NCBI GenBank assembly: GCA_000436075.1
Contig: FR884647.1
Location: forward strand, 47,061-61,014
Source: Eggerthella sp. CAG:209
GTDB lineage: Bacteria > Actinomycetota > Coriobacteriia > Coriobacteriales > Eggerthellaceae
Length of the DNA stretch: 13,954 bases
Direction: 5' to 3'
This document shows, piece after piece, positions 5,759 to 12,138 of this stretch. The stretch's first letter is position 1, and each line of letters begins with the position of its first letter. Below the pieces are notes generated by a model. It was not told the origin of the DNA. It saw only the letters and a list, made by a program, of their open reading frames with translations, and searched no databases. The position numbers were made by a program, and so were the translations under genes.

Positions 5759-5776
5759 TTTCTTATCTGCTTTTTT

Positions 5777-5811
5777 GAAAGGCCACCCGAAAGGGTGGCC
5801 TTTCTTTGTTT
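5777..5811 (+). terminator. intrinsic terminator of the rpsF-rplI operon
   Basis: GAAAGGCCACCC (5777-5788) pairs perfectly with GGGTGGCCTTTC (5793-5804) around a GAAA tetraloop and is followed by TTTGTTTCT. It closes the ribosomal operon and insulates the respiratory genes downstream. Confidence 0.9.
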
Positions 5812-6106
5812 CTAGGTGAAAGGCAATAGCAAACCGCGCTTTGCAATGTGTGACTGTGCTCGAATTTTGACATGTGCAAGCTGGTCATGGGTCGTTTATC
5901 GAGTGGCATCGAGATGGTGGTTTGCAGTACGTCGCGCCGAATCATTAAAAAATGGTTCTTAAAAAAGATTTATAACATGTTCATATAGTTAATAAGACCA
6001 GTAGCAGGCTTTATTTCAGGTATGTTGCTTGCGGTGCTAGCCTGATTAAAAACAGATCTCCATATCGCATCCCATGCAAAGCGATTTATAGCGAAAGGAG
6101 ATCGTT
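5812..6106 (+). promoter_or_regulatory. intergenic region and probable structured leader of the cytochrome b gene
   Basis: No gene is visible in this stretch. A TTGACA lies at 5867-5872 but has no partner -10 at normal spacing. An AT-rich patch (5946-5995) contains the palindrome AACATGTT (5974-5981) and TATAGT (5984-5989), which could be a -10 box for an activator-dependent promoter. Downstream, CAGGCT/AGCCTG (6005-6010/6039-6044) can pair, and 6055-6103 forms the RBS-masking stem listed separately. The likely transcript leader would be about 110 bases. No FNR-type TTGAT-N4-ATCAA box is present. Confidence 0.4.
6055..6103 (+). promoter_or_regulatory. Shine-Dalgarno-masking stem before the cytochrome b gene
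   Basis: GATCTCC (6055-6061) is the exact complement of GGAGATC (6097-6103), which contains the ribosome binding site of the gene starting at 6107. Inside the loop, ATCGC (6064-6068) pairs with GCGAT (6081-6085). If formed, the stem would block translation, so opening it could be a control step. The pairing is visible; the control is inference. Confidence 0.4.
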
Positions 6107-6877
6107 ATGAGCGTATCAAGCTCCCTTCTGTTCGACCATTGTTTGTGGCTGCTTCTTCTTATGCCTTGCTTAGGGCTGATACTCACCTACTTCACCAAGA
6201 GAACGAAGCCCTATCGCAAGAACGGAAAGATCTATCGCCACGACGTTGCGGCTCGTGTGGAACACTGGCCTCATGCTTTAGGCACGCTGTTTCTACTGAT
6301 CTCGGGCATTATCATGGGATTGAGCTTCTTTATCAGCTTTGTTTCAACCAGTGAAGAAGCTGTAATCGCCCTGAACGTCCATTTCGTAGCGGCATGCGCA
6401 TTTCTGTTCGGGACGTTTTATTACATCGGCAATGCCATTTCCGAGCCGGCGCGCACGAAAGAACATCTTCCTAACAAGGACGCAATCTCTTCGACGCTGA
6501 ACCACTATGGCGCTCAGTTGGGATTCAAAAGAGCAAAGTATCCAAAAGAAAAGAAATACTTCCAGAGCGAAAACATGGCCTATGTCTTTGCGATTTTCGT
6601 GGGCGCTCTAATGGCTTTCACGGGCATTATCAAGTCGATCCAGCATTCTATCGATCTTCCTGGATTTGTGGTTTCGGCTGCAACGCTGTTGCACGATATC
6701 GGCACGGTTGCCATGCTCCTGTTCCTTCTTGCCCATGTGTTCTTTGCGGTTTTGGTTCCTTGGTCGTGGAAGACCTTTCCCTCTATGATCCATGGCTGGA
6801 TGCCAGAAGAGGAAGCGAAGAAGGAACACCCTGGTTGGTATGAGGACATTGTTTCCGAAGAGCAAAAAGCAAAGTAA
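6107..6877 (+). CDS. di-heme cytochrome b subunit, formate dehydrogenase gamma/YdhU type
   Basis: The 256-residue membrane protein has about five predicted membrane segments (roughly 9-29, 55-78, 86-110, 157-176, 186-218). Its histidines H53, H92, H196 and H210 have spacings of 39 and 14 residues, the same as the four heme-b ligands I recall for E. coli FdnI (18, 57, 155, 169). It therefore probably binds two b hemes and moves electrons between a peripheral Fe-S subunit and the quinone pool. Compared with FdnI it has an extra N-terminal segment and a cytoplasm-like basic loop (30-50). The start ATG 6107 follows AAAGGAG. The gene precedes the ferredoxin and AOR genes by about 216 bases, which contain regulatory structures, so it may be separately transcribed. 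The partner enzyme is inferred from adjacency. Confidence 0.82.
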   Translation: MSVSSSLLFDHCLWLLLLMPCLGLILTYFTKRTKPYRKNGKIYRHDVAARVEHWPHALGTLFLLISGIIMGLSFFISFVSTSEEAVIALNVHFVAACAFLFGTFYYIGNAISEPARTKEHLPNKDAISSTLNHYGAQLGFKRAKYPKEKKYFQSENMAYVFAIFVGALMAFTGIIKSIQHSIDLPGFVVSAATLLHDIGTVAMLLFLLAHVFFAVLVPWSWKTFPSMIHGWMPEEEAKKEHPGWYEDIVSEEQKAK

Positions 6878-6935
6878 TGCTTTAGGCGATTAAGTGACAA
6901 CAATTCGCCTTTATCGAGAACAATTCCCTATTCGC

Positions 6936-7033
6936 CGAGCAGTATCCGCCATTCAATAGCTAACCCATAGATCCCAAACGTTTGACCCATATATTTTGCC
7001 TTGCATGGGTATGTTGGTATGGCGGTCTGCTCG
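6936..7033. repeat. 14-bp interrupted inverted repeat around a central palindrome
   Basis: CGAGCAG (6936-6942) and CCGCCAT (6946-6952) pair with CTGCTCG (7027-7033) and ATGGCGG (7019-7025), separated by a 3/1-base internal loop. Within the 66-base interior lies the perfect palindrome CAAACGTTTG (6975-6984), close to the centre of the repeat, and the pair ACCCAT/ATGGGT (6985-6990/7005-7010). There is no T tract, so it is not an ordinary terminator. It could be an operator region or a long leader hairpin for the ferredoxin-AOR operon. Confidence 0.55.
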
Positions 7034-7047
7034 TAATAGATTTTGAG

Positions 7048-7085
7048 ATTCCCTTCCCTCAAGGGAATTGCTCGAAACGAAAGGG
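7048..7085 (+). promoter_or_regulatory. hairpin with possible alternative pairing to the ferredoxin RBS
   Basis: ATTCCCTT (7048-7055) pairs perfectly with AAGGGAAT (7061-7068) over a 5-base loop. The same CCCTT could instead pair with AAGGG at 7081-7085, the ribosome binding site of the gene starting at 7094. The two pairings exclude each other, as in a simple translational switch. Only the complementarity is observed. Confidence 0.35.
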
Positions 7086-7093
7086 CAGACATA

Positions 7094-7918
7094 ATGTCAA
7101 AGCAGTATGAAGACTCCGAGCTGCAGAAAGATCCCCCTTGCAGTACGTCGGAGAACAACGAAGAGAATCTGACGTCCGAAGCGTCAGAGAACCAAAAACC
7201 CGAAGGGGTAACACGCCGTAAGTTTGTTGCGTTGGCTGGCACATTGTTGGCTGCTACAACGTTGGGTACGAGCGGCATCATGGCATTCGCGCGTAATAAC
7301 AATATCGATGTGGCGTTTCCTGTTTCAGGTGGATATCTCATCGTAGATAGCATGAGATGCTGCGGATGTCAGAATTGCATGATGGCGTGCGCAATGACCC
7401 ATTACGGGGTAACAAACCCTGGTCTTGCGCGAATCCAGATTGTGGGCGATTCATTCCAGCATTTCCCCTATGACATGACCATTTTCCAATGTCATCAATG
7501 CGCAGAGCCTAAGTGCGTTTCGGTGTGCCCTACGGGAGCTTGCCACATCGACGAAGAAAACGATAACGTGCGCGTGGTTGACCCAGACAAGTGCATTGGA
7601 TGCATGCAGTGTATTTCTGCGTGCCCTAACTCTCCCTCTCGATTGCAGTGGAACAACGAAGATAAGCATTCTCAGAAATGCGACCTCTGCACTAATACGC
7701 CGTTTTGGGAACACGAGGTCGGACCCGATGGCGTCCGCGCCTGTGAATCGGTATGCCCTGAACGCGCCATTAAATTCGTTAAAGAACTCCCCAAGGAAAC
7801 CGGCGGATCCCAATATGACGTGGATCTGCGAACGGGAACAAGTTGGCCATCGATGATGACGTATGCCGTTGGCGCTACCGGCAATCCTGGTAGTGAAGGC
7901 AGCTCTGCGAAGAAATAA
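7094..7918 (+). CDS. Tat-exported ferredoxin subunit with four [4Fe-4S] clusters
   Basis: The 274-residue protein has a polar 38-residue N-terminal extension, then a twin-arginine signal: TRRKFVA (40-46), a hydrophobic core and a likely cleavage after AFA (64-66). Sixteen cysteines form four ferredoxin-type sets: C89/C92/C95/C99, C133/C136/C141/C145-Pro, C167/C170/C173/C177-Pro and C196/C199/C217/C221-Pro. This is the DmsB/NrfC/YdhX electron-transfer subunit pattern, a wire between a catalytic subunit and a membrane cytochrome. C90 and C150 are extra. I start at ATG 7094, 8 bases after GAAAGGG. It lies 16 bases before the AOR gene, so the two are surely co-transcribed. The long region before the Tat motif is unusual. 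Whether the signal is cleaved or kept as an anchor cannot be told. Confidence 0.9.
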   Translation: MSKQYEDSELQKDPPCSTSENNEENLTSEASENQKPEGVTRRKFVALAGTLLAATTLGTSGIMAFARNNNIDVAFPVSGGYLIVDSMRCCGCQNCMMACAMTHYGVTNPGLARIQIVGDSFQHFPYDMTIFQCHQCAEPKCVSVCPTGACHIDEENDNVRVVDPDKCIGCMQCISACPNSPSRLQWNNEDKHSQKCDLCTNTPFWEHEVGPDGVRACESVCPERAIKFVKELPKETGGSQYDVDLRTGTSWPSMMTYAVGATGNPGSEGSSAKK

Positions 7919-7934
7919 GGGTAGGTGAAAACAA

Positions 7935-10052
7935 ATGGCAAATGGATTTGCGGGCAAGATCTTGATCTTGCACCTCGACAAGGAAACGTACGAAACCGTC
8001 CCGACGTCTAAGTATGAAGAATGGATCGGCGGTCACGGAATGGCTGCCGCGTTGTTCTGGGATTATTGCGAGGATAAAACTATCACCGACCCTGCTGACC
8101 CAAAGAACGTGTGCGCTCTGGCAACGTCCCCTATTGCGGGCACGCCAACCCCCTCGGGTGGCGGCCGTGCCGAAATGGTGGCAGTTGGTACGCAGGGGTA
8201 TCCTACCCCCTGGTTTACGCGCTCGAACATGGGCGGACGTTTTGGACCGATGATGAAGCACGCTGGATATGATGCTTTTGTCCTTTTGGGGCAGGCTAAG
8301 CGTAAGGTGTGGATCAGCGTTGTCAACGACCGAGTAACCTTCAATGACGCTGAGTCGCTCTGGGGCCTTGATACTCAGGAAACACAGGAAGCCCTGATGC
8401 CTCAGATGGTCCACGATTACCATGCGGGCGATTGGAACACCATCGCGTCTGGATGGCGCGATGCGGGGAAAACCACTCAGCGCCCTGCAATTCTTACCAC
8501 GGGTCCGAATCCGGAGAATTATGGTCCGCTTTCCTCGTTGGTTTCCGATATGGCTCATGTTATTGGCCAAGGTGGTTTTGGCGGCGTATGGGCAGCTAAG
8601 AACCTTAAGGCAATAGGATTTTTGGGCACGAAGAGCATCGAGATTGCCGATCCTCAGGCGATGATGGACGCGCGTCTGTGGGCTCAGCAATATACCTGGG
8701 GCGGTCATGCCGATAATCCAAACAAATACATAGGCATGCAGGATATTTCATCACCTCCGGGTAATTCGACTCGCTTTTACGGAACGGGAGTGTCAAGTAG
8801 GCCCTATGGCTGCGTAGGTTGTGTCCGTGCATGCCGGGGTAGAACCTCAAACTATTACGGAAACGAAGCGATGTGTATCGGCTTCCACTGGTTTACTCCG
8901 CAGGACAAGGCAGCACATGATGGGGTCATCACGGAAAACACCGCCAAGGCAGCAACCTTGCTTAACCGTGTTGGCATGAATGCCAATTCGTTTATGCCCA
9001 TCACCTTTTGGCTGATGAGGCTCTATGAAAAGGGGCTGATCGGACCAGGCAAGGAAATCGAATCAAACTTGCCATTCGAAAAGATGGGCACCATTGAATT
9101 TGCCAACGCCCTCATCTCATCGATCGTTAATTTGGCCGATATCGGCGCCGATCTTGCATTGGGCCTACAGCCATGTGCTGAAAAATGGGGACGCTGGGAA
9201 GAAGATTCGTCTACTGGCATGCTGCCTGTTCTTCAGTACAGCTATGGGCATCATTACGATCCGCGCACTTCGGCTGACTGGGGTTTCGCTTCAATCCTTA
9301 CCGATCGCGATATCAACAGCCACGATTTGGACTTCCCCTGCTATTGGACTCCCTCCCAGAACTACGCTCAGGGTAGAGAGCCCGATGTATCGGCTGCTCG
9401 TCTGGCGGAAATCATGGGCAAGAAGCTGGTGCCGTTCTGCGATCCCGAAATGATCGACTATTCGGATGAAGGAATTTACAAGAAGCCGTGCGCAAAGGCG
9501 GTAGCCTGGACTATTTATTACAACCGTTCATGGAAAAACACGGTCGGTTTGTGCGACTGGGCGTGGACTGACCTGGTGAATCCGTATGGCAAGGACTTCG
9601 AGGGAATGACGCCTGACGGGGAGCCGAAATTCCTCAACGCTTGCACGGGGTGGAACAAGAGCTTCGAAGACGTCATTTGGTTGGGGAAGAAAGTCTACGA
9701 CCTCGATCGCGCAATTTGGCAGCTTCAGGGGCGCAAACGTGAGGTGGAGATATTCTCGGATTATGTCTATGACCAGCCTCAGAACCCGAAGGTGCCCCAA
9801 ACCTCATACGAGATTGCCTACTGTCTGCCAACCTACAACGAGGAAACGCATGAATGGGCCTACAAGGATGTTTCGGGACGTCAGCTCGACAGGGAAAAGA
9901 CTGAAGAACTGAAAAGCCATTTCTATCGCCTGGAAGGTTGTGACGTTGCCCACGGCTGGTTGAAGCGTTCGGCCTTGGAAGCTGAGGGTCTTGGGTACGT
10001 AGCCGATGAACTCGAGGCTCACGGCGTGCTTGGCCAGGAAGAGGATGAGTGA
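7935..10052 (+). CDS. aldehyde:ferredoxin oxidoreductase family tungsto/molybdo-enzyme (YdhV-like)
   Basis: The 705-residue protein matches the AOR family. An N-terminal pterin-binding domain occupies about 1-230, ending in the VIGQGGFGGVWAAKNLKAI block (209-227). The [4Fe-4S] ligands are C293, C296 and C300 (CxxCxxxC), with a fourth Cys at 540 in the VGLCD motif. Such enzymes hold tungsten or molybdenum in two pyranopterins and carry out low-potential oxidation or reduction, classically of aldehydes, but YdhV-like members have no firm substrate. At 705 residues it is longer than archaeal AOR (about 605); the extra length is mainly at the C-terminus. There is no signal peptide although the partner ferredoxin has one. 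It sits 16 bases after the ferredoxin gene and 6 before the next gene. No cofactor-synthesis genes are in the window. The family is secure; substrate and metal are unknown. Confidence 0.92.
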   Translation: MANGFAGKILILHLDKETYETVPTSKYEEWIGGHGMAAALFWDYCEDKTITDPADPKNVCALATSPIAGTPTPSGGGRAEMVAVGTQGYPTPWFTRSNMGGRFGPMMKHAGYDAFVLLGQAKRKVWISVVNDRVTFNDAESLWGLDTQETQEALMPQMVHDYHAGDWNTIASGWRDAGKTTQRPAILTTGPNPENYGPLSSLVSDMAHVIGQGGFGGVWAAKNLKAIGFLGTKSIEIADPQAMMDARLWAQQYTWGGHADNPNKYIGMQDISSPPGNSTRFYGTGVSSRPYGCVGCVRACRGRTSNYYGNEAMCIGFHWFTPQDKAAHDGVITENTAKAATLLNRVGMNANSFMPITFWLMRLYEKGLIGPGKEIESNLPFEKMGTIEFANALISSIVNLADIGADLALGLQPCAEKWGRWEEDSSTGMLPVLQYSYGHHYDPRTSADWGFASILTDRDINSHDLDFPCYWTPSQNYAQGREPDVSAARLAEIMGKKLVPFCDPEMIDYSDEGIYKKPCAKAVAWTIYYNRSWKNTVGLCDWAWTDLVNPYGKDFEGMTPDGEPKFLNACTGWNKSFEDVIWLGKKVYDLDRAIWQLQGRKREVEIFSDYVYDQPQNPKVPQTSYEIAYCLPTYNEETHEWAYKDVSGRQLDREKTEELKSHFYRLEGCDVAHGWLKRSALEAEGLGYVADELEAHGVLGQEEDE

Positions 10053-10058
10053 TGCTAG

Positions 10059-10592
10059 ATGGACGGCGAAAAGAAGCCCGGTAGCGATTCGGTTGACGCT
10101 CGTTCCTGGGGGAAAGAGGCGCTGAATCCCATCAAAAGCCAGCTGATGCAAGAAGAGATTGAGCAGGAGAAGGTGAGAAACGTCAATGCCCTTCCTCTTC
10201 CCAGCGAGGATCAGGTTCGTCATTGGAGCCGTTTTCTGCCGCTCGATGAGTCCGCTGTTGGCGTTTTGTTTTCCCGCTGCGGCGGCGCACAGCCAAAGCA
10301 TCTGCGTAGCTTTCCTGATAGTGTTGAGTTCCTGAAGCCTATAAGCCCGTATGTCGCTTATCAGGTGCATGGGGAAGTTAACCTGATTGGGGTTGAGTAC
10401 TACGCGGGTTGGATACGGGACACCGTGGGTGATACCGACCTCGCCGAAGCTTTGCGGCCTTATGCGGAAAAGGAAACGGTAACGGGCAGGCAGCTGTCCA
10501 ATATCCGACCCATCATCCGCGCACGCCTCAACCAATATAAAGAAGTGCTCCCCGACTTGGACTCCTACAAAACTTCCCCGCCACTGTACTAA
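10059..10592 (+). CDS. unrecognised 177-residue accessory protein of the AOR operon
   Basis: I do not recognise this family. It starts 6 bases after the AOR stop and ends just before the operon terminator, so it belongs to the same transcript and is probably translationally coupled. Its ribosome binding site is poor (AGAGGATGAG lies inside the AOR gene end). The N-terminal 45 residues are polar and charged and probably disordered. The rest (about 50-165) looks like a compact soluble domain with DESAVGVLFSRCGGAQPKHLRSF (63-85) and EVNLIGVEYYAGWIRDT (106-122). There is one Cys (C74), no membrane segment and no signal peptide. In E. coli the corresponding place in the ydh cluster holds YdhW, also of unknown role. 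An assembly chaperone or extra subunit for the AOR enzyme is a reasonable guess. Confidence 0.8.
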   Translation: MDGEKKPGSDSVDARSWGKEALNPIKSQLMQEEIEQEKVRNVNALPLPSEDQVRHWSRFLPLDESAVGVLFSRCGGAQPKHLRSFPDSVEFLKPISPYVAYQVHGEVNLIGVEYYAGWIRDTVGDTDLAEALRPYAEKETVTGRQLSNIRPIIRARLNQYKEVLPDLDSYKTSPPLY

Positions 10593-10619
10593 TTGCCAAG
10601 TTGAGTGGAGTCTGATTGC

Positions 10620-10660
10620 GACCCTGTCGAGGACATTTCCTCGACAGGGTCTTGCTATTT
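10620..10660 (+). terminator. terminator of the ferredoxin-AOR operon
   Basis: GACCCTGTCGAGGA (10620-10633) pairs perfectly over 14 bp with TCCTCGACAGGGTC (10638-10651) around a CATT loop. The tail TTGCTATTT is only moderately T-rich, but the stem is among the strongest in the window. It separates the respiratory operon from dnaB. Confidence 0.8.
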
Positions 10661-10686
10661 GGTGTTGTTGCTTGGTCCTCTATAGG
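10659..10686 (+). promoter_or_regulatory. weak promoter candidate for dnaB
   Basis: TTGGTG (10659-10664), a 16-base spacer and TATAGG (10681-10686) lie after the terminator and about 64 bases before the dnaB start. Consensus agreement is partial, so the exact site is uncertain; a promoter is expected somewhere in 10652-10735. Confidence 0.3.
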
Positions 10687-10749
10687 GACTGAACAGCAAA
10701 GCAGGTATTATGAGGGTGCAAACCATCGAACCACCAAGGAGCAGACCCC

Positions 10750-12117
10750 ATGCCTGAAAACAATCAGCCAGCTTCTGAAGCGCGCAAGTCATTGCCTCAG
10801 AACATTGAGGCTGAGCAAACGGTTTTAGCGGCATGCCTTTTGTCGACGGGCGTGTTTGAGGAAGTGTCCTTGAAACTGAAGCCCGAAAGCTTCTTCCGAC
10901 CAGCTCACAAGATGATCTTCGAGGCAATGCGCGAAATGAACGCGCGTTCCATCCCGATCGATGTTATTTCCGTTTCCGACAACCTGAAGGCAGCGGGACA
11001 GCTGGAAGCAGTTGGTGGCCAGCAGTATCTGCTGGAGCTTGCTGACAACACGTTTGCGTTCACCAGCTGGCAGCATCATGCTGAAATTGTAAGCCGTGAC
11101 GCCATTCGTCGTGAACTCCTTATGAGCGCGGCTCAAATCACGTCGCTTGCCTACGATTCTCCTGCCGATCCGAAGGAGCTTATTTCTCAGTCGGAAGCGG
11201 CGTTGTTCGGCGTTACCGAGCAAACGGTAAATTCCAGTTTTAAGGGCATTCAGGAATTGCTGGTAGAAGCGAATGAGGAAATTGCCGAAATGGGTAACCG
11301 TGAAGGCATGCTCCAAGGCGTGCCCACCGGCTTCATCGATGTGGATAAGCTCTTCTGCGGTTTGCGCCCGGGTAACCTTATCATTCTGGCTGCCCGTCCT
11401 GCTGTTGGCAAAACGTCGTTCGCTATGAACCTTGCGGCCAATGCCGCTAAGTCTGGCGCACCTGTGGCGTTCTTCAGCTTGGAAATGAGTTCCAACGAAA
11501 TCACGCAGAGGCTTTTGGCGGCGGAAGCGGGCCTTGCTCTTTCGCGTATGCGCAACGGTCAGCTTACCGAAGGGGATTGGAGCCAGCTCATCCAGGCTTC
11601 CAGCGACCTTTCCAATTGCGAGTTGTATGTTGACGACTCAGCCGGTCTTTCTATTGTCGAGCTGCGCACCAAGGCACGCCGTATGATGCGCAACAAGAAG
11701 AACGGCTTGATCATTGTTGACTATCTGCAGCTTATGCAGCCGGTAATCCCCCATCCCAACAACCGCGCCGTTGAGGTTGCCGAAATCTCACGTGGTCTGA
11801 AAGTTCTGGCAAAGGAACTTGAAGTGCCCATTATTTCGCTTTCGCAGCTTTCCCGTGGTGTTGAGTCGCGTACCGACAAGCGCCCGATGCTTTCCGACCT
11901 TCGCGAATCGGGCTCCATCGAGCAGGACGCCGACATTGTTATGTTCATCGACCGAAGCACCACAGAGGCTGAGGCCGAATCGGACAGCCGCCCTGACTGG
12001 GGCATGGCAGAGCTTATTGTGGCGAAGAATCGTAGTGGCCCGACGCGCGATATTCCGCTTACATTCATCCCTGAATTCACCAAGTTCACCAATCATTTCG
12101 ACGATTCGCGTTACTAG
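10750..12117 (+). CDS. dnaB: replicative DNA helicase DnaB
   Basis: The 455-residue protein has the usual length and two-domain structure. An N-terminal collar domain (about 14-115) begins with LPQNIEAEQTVLAACL. After a linker, a RecA-like motor domain starts near 185 (GVPTGFIDVDKLFCGLRPGNL). The Walker A is AARPAVGKT (214-222), the catalytic Glu is in SLEM (243-246), Walker B is LIIVDYLQLM (320-329), and the conserved SDLRESGSIEQDADIVMFIDR block is at 382-402. It is the hexameric helicase that opens the replication fork. No intein interrupts it. AAGGAG before ATG 10750 supports the start. It is usually found next to rplI; here about 5 kb of respiratory genes separate them. The nuclease gene follows after 21 bases in the same direction, so they may be co-transcribed. 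Confidence 0.98.
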   Translation: MPENNQPASEARKSLPQNIEAEQTVLAACLLSTGVFEEVSLKLKPESFFRPAHKMIFEAMREMNARSIPIDVISVSDNLKAAGQLEAVGGQQYLLELADNTFAFTSWQHHAEIVSRDAIRRELLMSAAQITSLAYDSPADPKELISQSEAALFGVTEQTVNSSFKGIQELLVEANEEIAEMGNREGMLQGVPTGFIDVDKLFCGLRPGNLIILAARPAVGKTSFAMNLAANAAKSGAPVAFFSLEMSSNEITQRLLAAEAGLALSRMRNGQLTEGDWSQLIQASSDLSNCELYVDDSAGLSIVELRTKARRMMRNKKNGLIIVDYLQLMQPVIPHPNNRAVEVAEISRGLKVLAKELEVPIISLSQLSRGVESRTDKRPMLSDLRESGSIEQDADIVMFIDRSTTEAEAESDSRPDWGMAELIVAKNRSGPTRDIPLTFIPEFTKFTNHFDDSRY

Positions 12118-12138
12118 TCTTACGAGAGGCAGGCTGGG

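Larger units (their letters stand above)
6878..7093 (+). promoter_or_regulatory. intergenic region before the ferredoxin gene
   Basis: It contains a weak hairpin AGGCGA/TCGCCT (6884-6889/6905-6910) after the cytochrome stop, a large inverted repeat (6936-7033) with a central palindrome, and a short hairpin just upstream of the ribosome binding site. No protein gene is visible. A TTG-initiated in-frame extension of the ferredoxin gene from 7043 is rejected because the ribosome binding site lies at 7079-7085. Confidence 0.45.

Noticed and set aside
5867..5895. TTGACA-based promoter at 5867
   Set aside because: No acceptable -10 element is present at 16-18 bases from it.
5812..6106. Molybdenum-cofactor (moco) riboswitch upstream of the cytochrome b gene
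   Set aside because: The leader is structured and the context is tempting, but I could not identify the conserved core of that RNA family by eye.
7875..8708. 277-residue minus-strand frame in the AOR gene
   Set aside because: The opposite strand carries an unmistakable AOR protein across the same bases; the antisense product resembles nothing.
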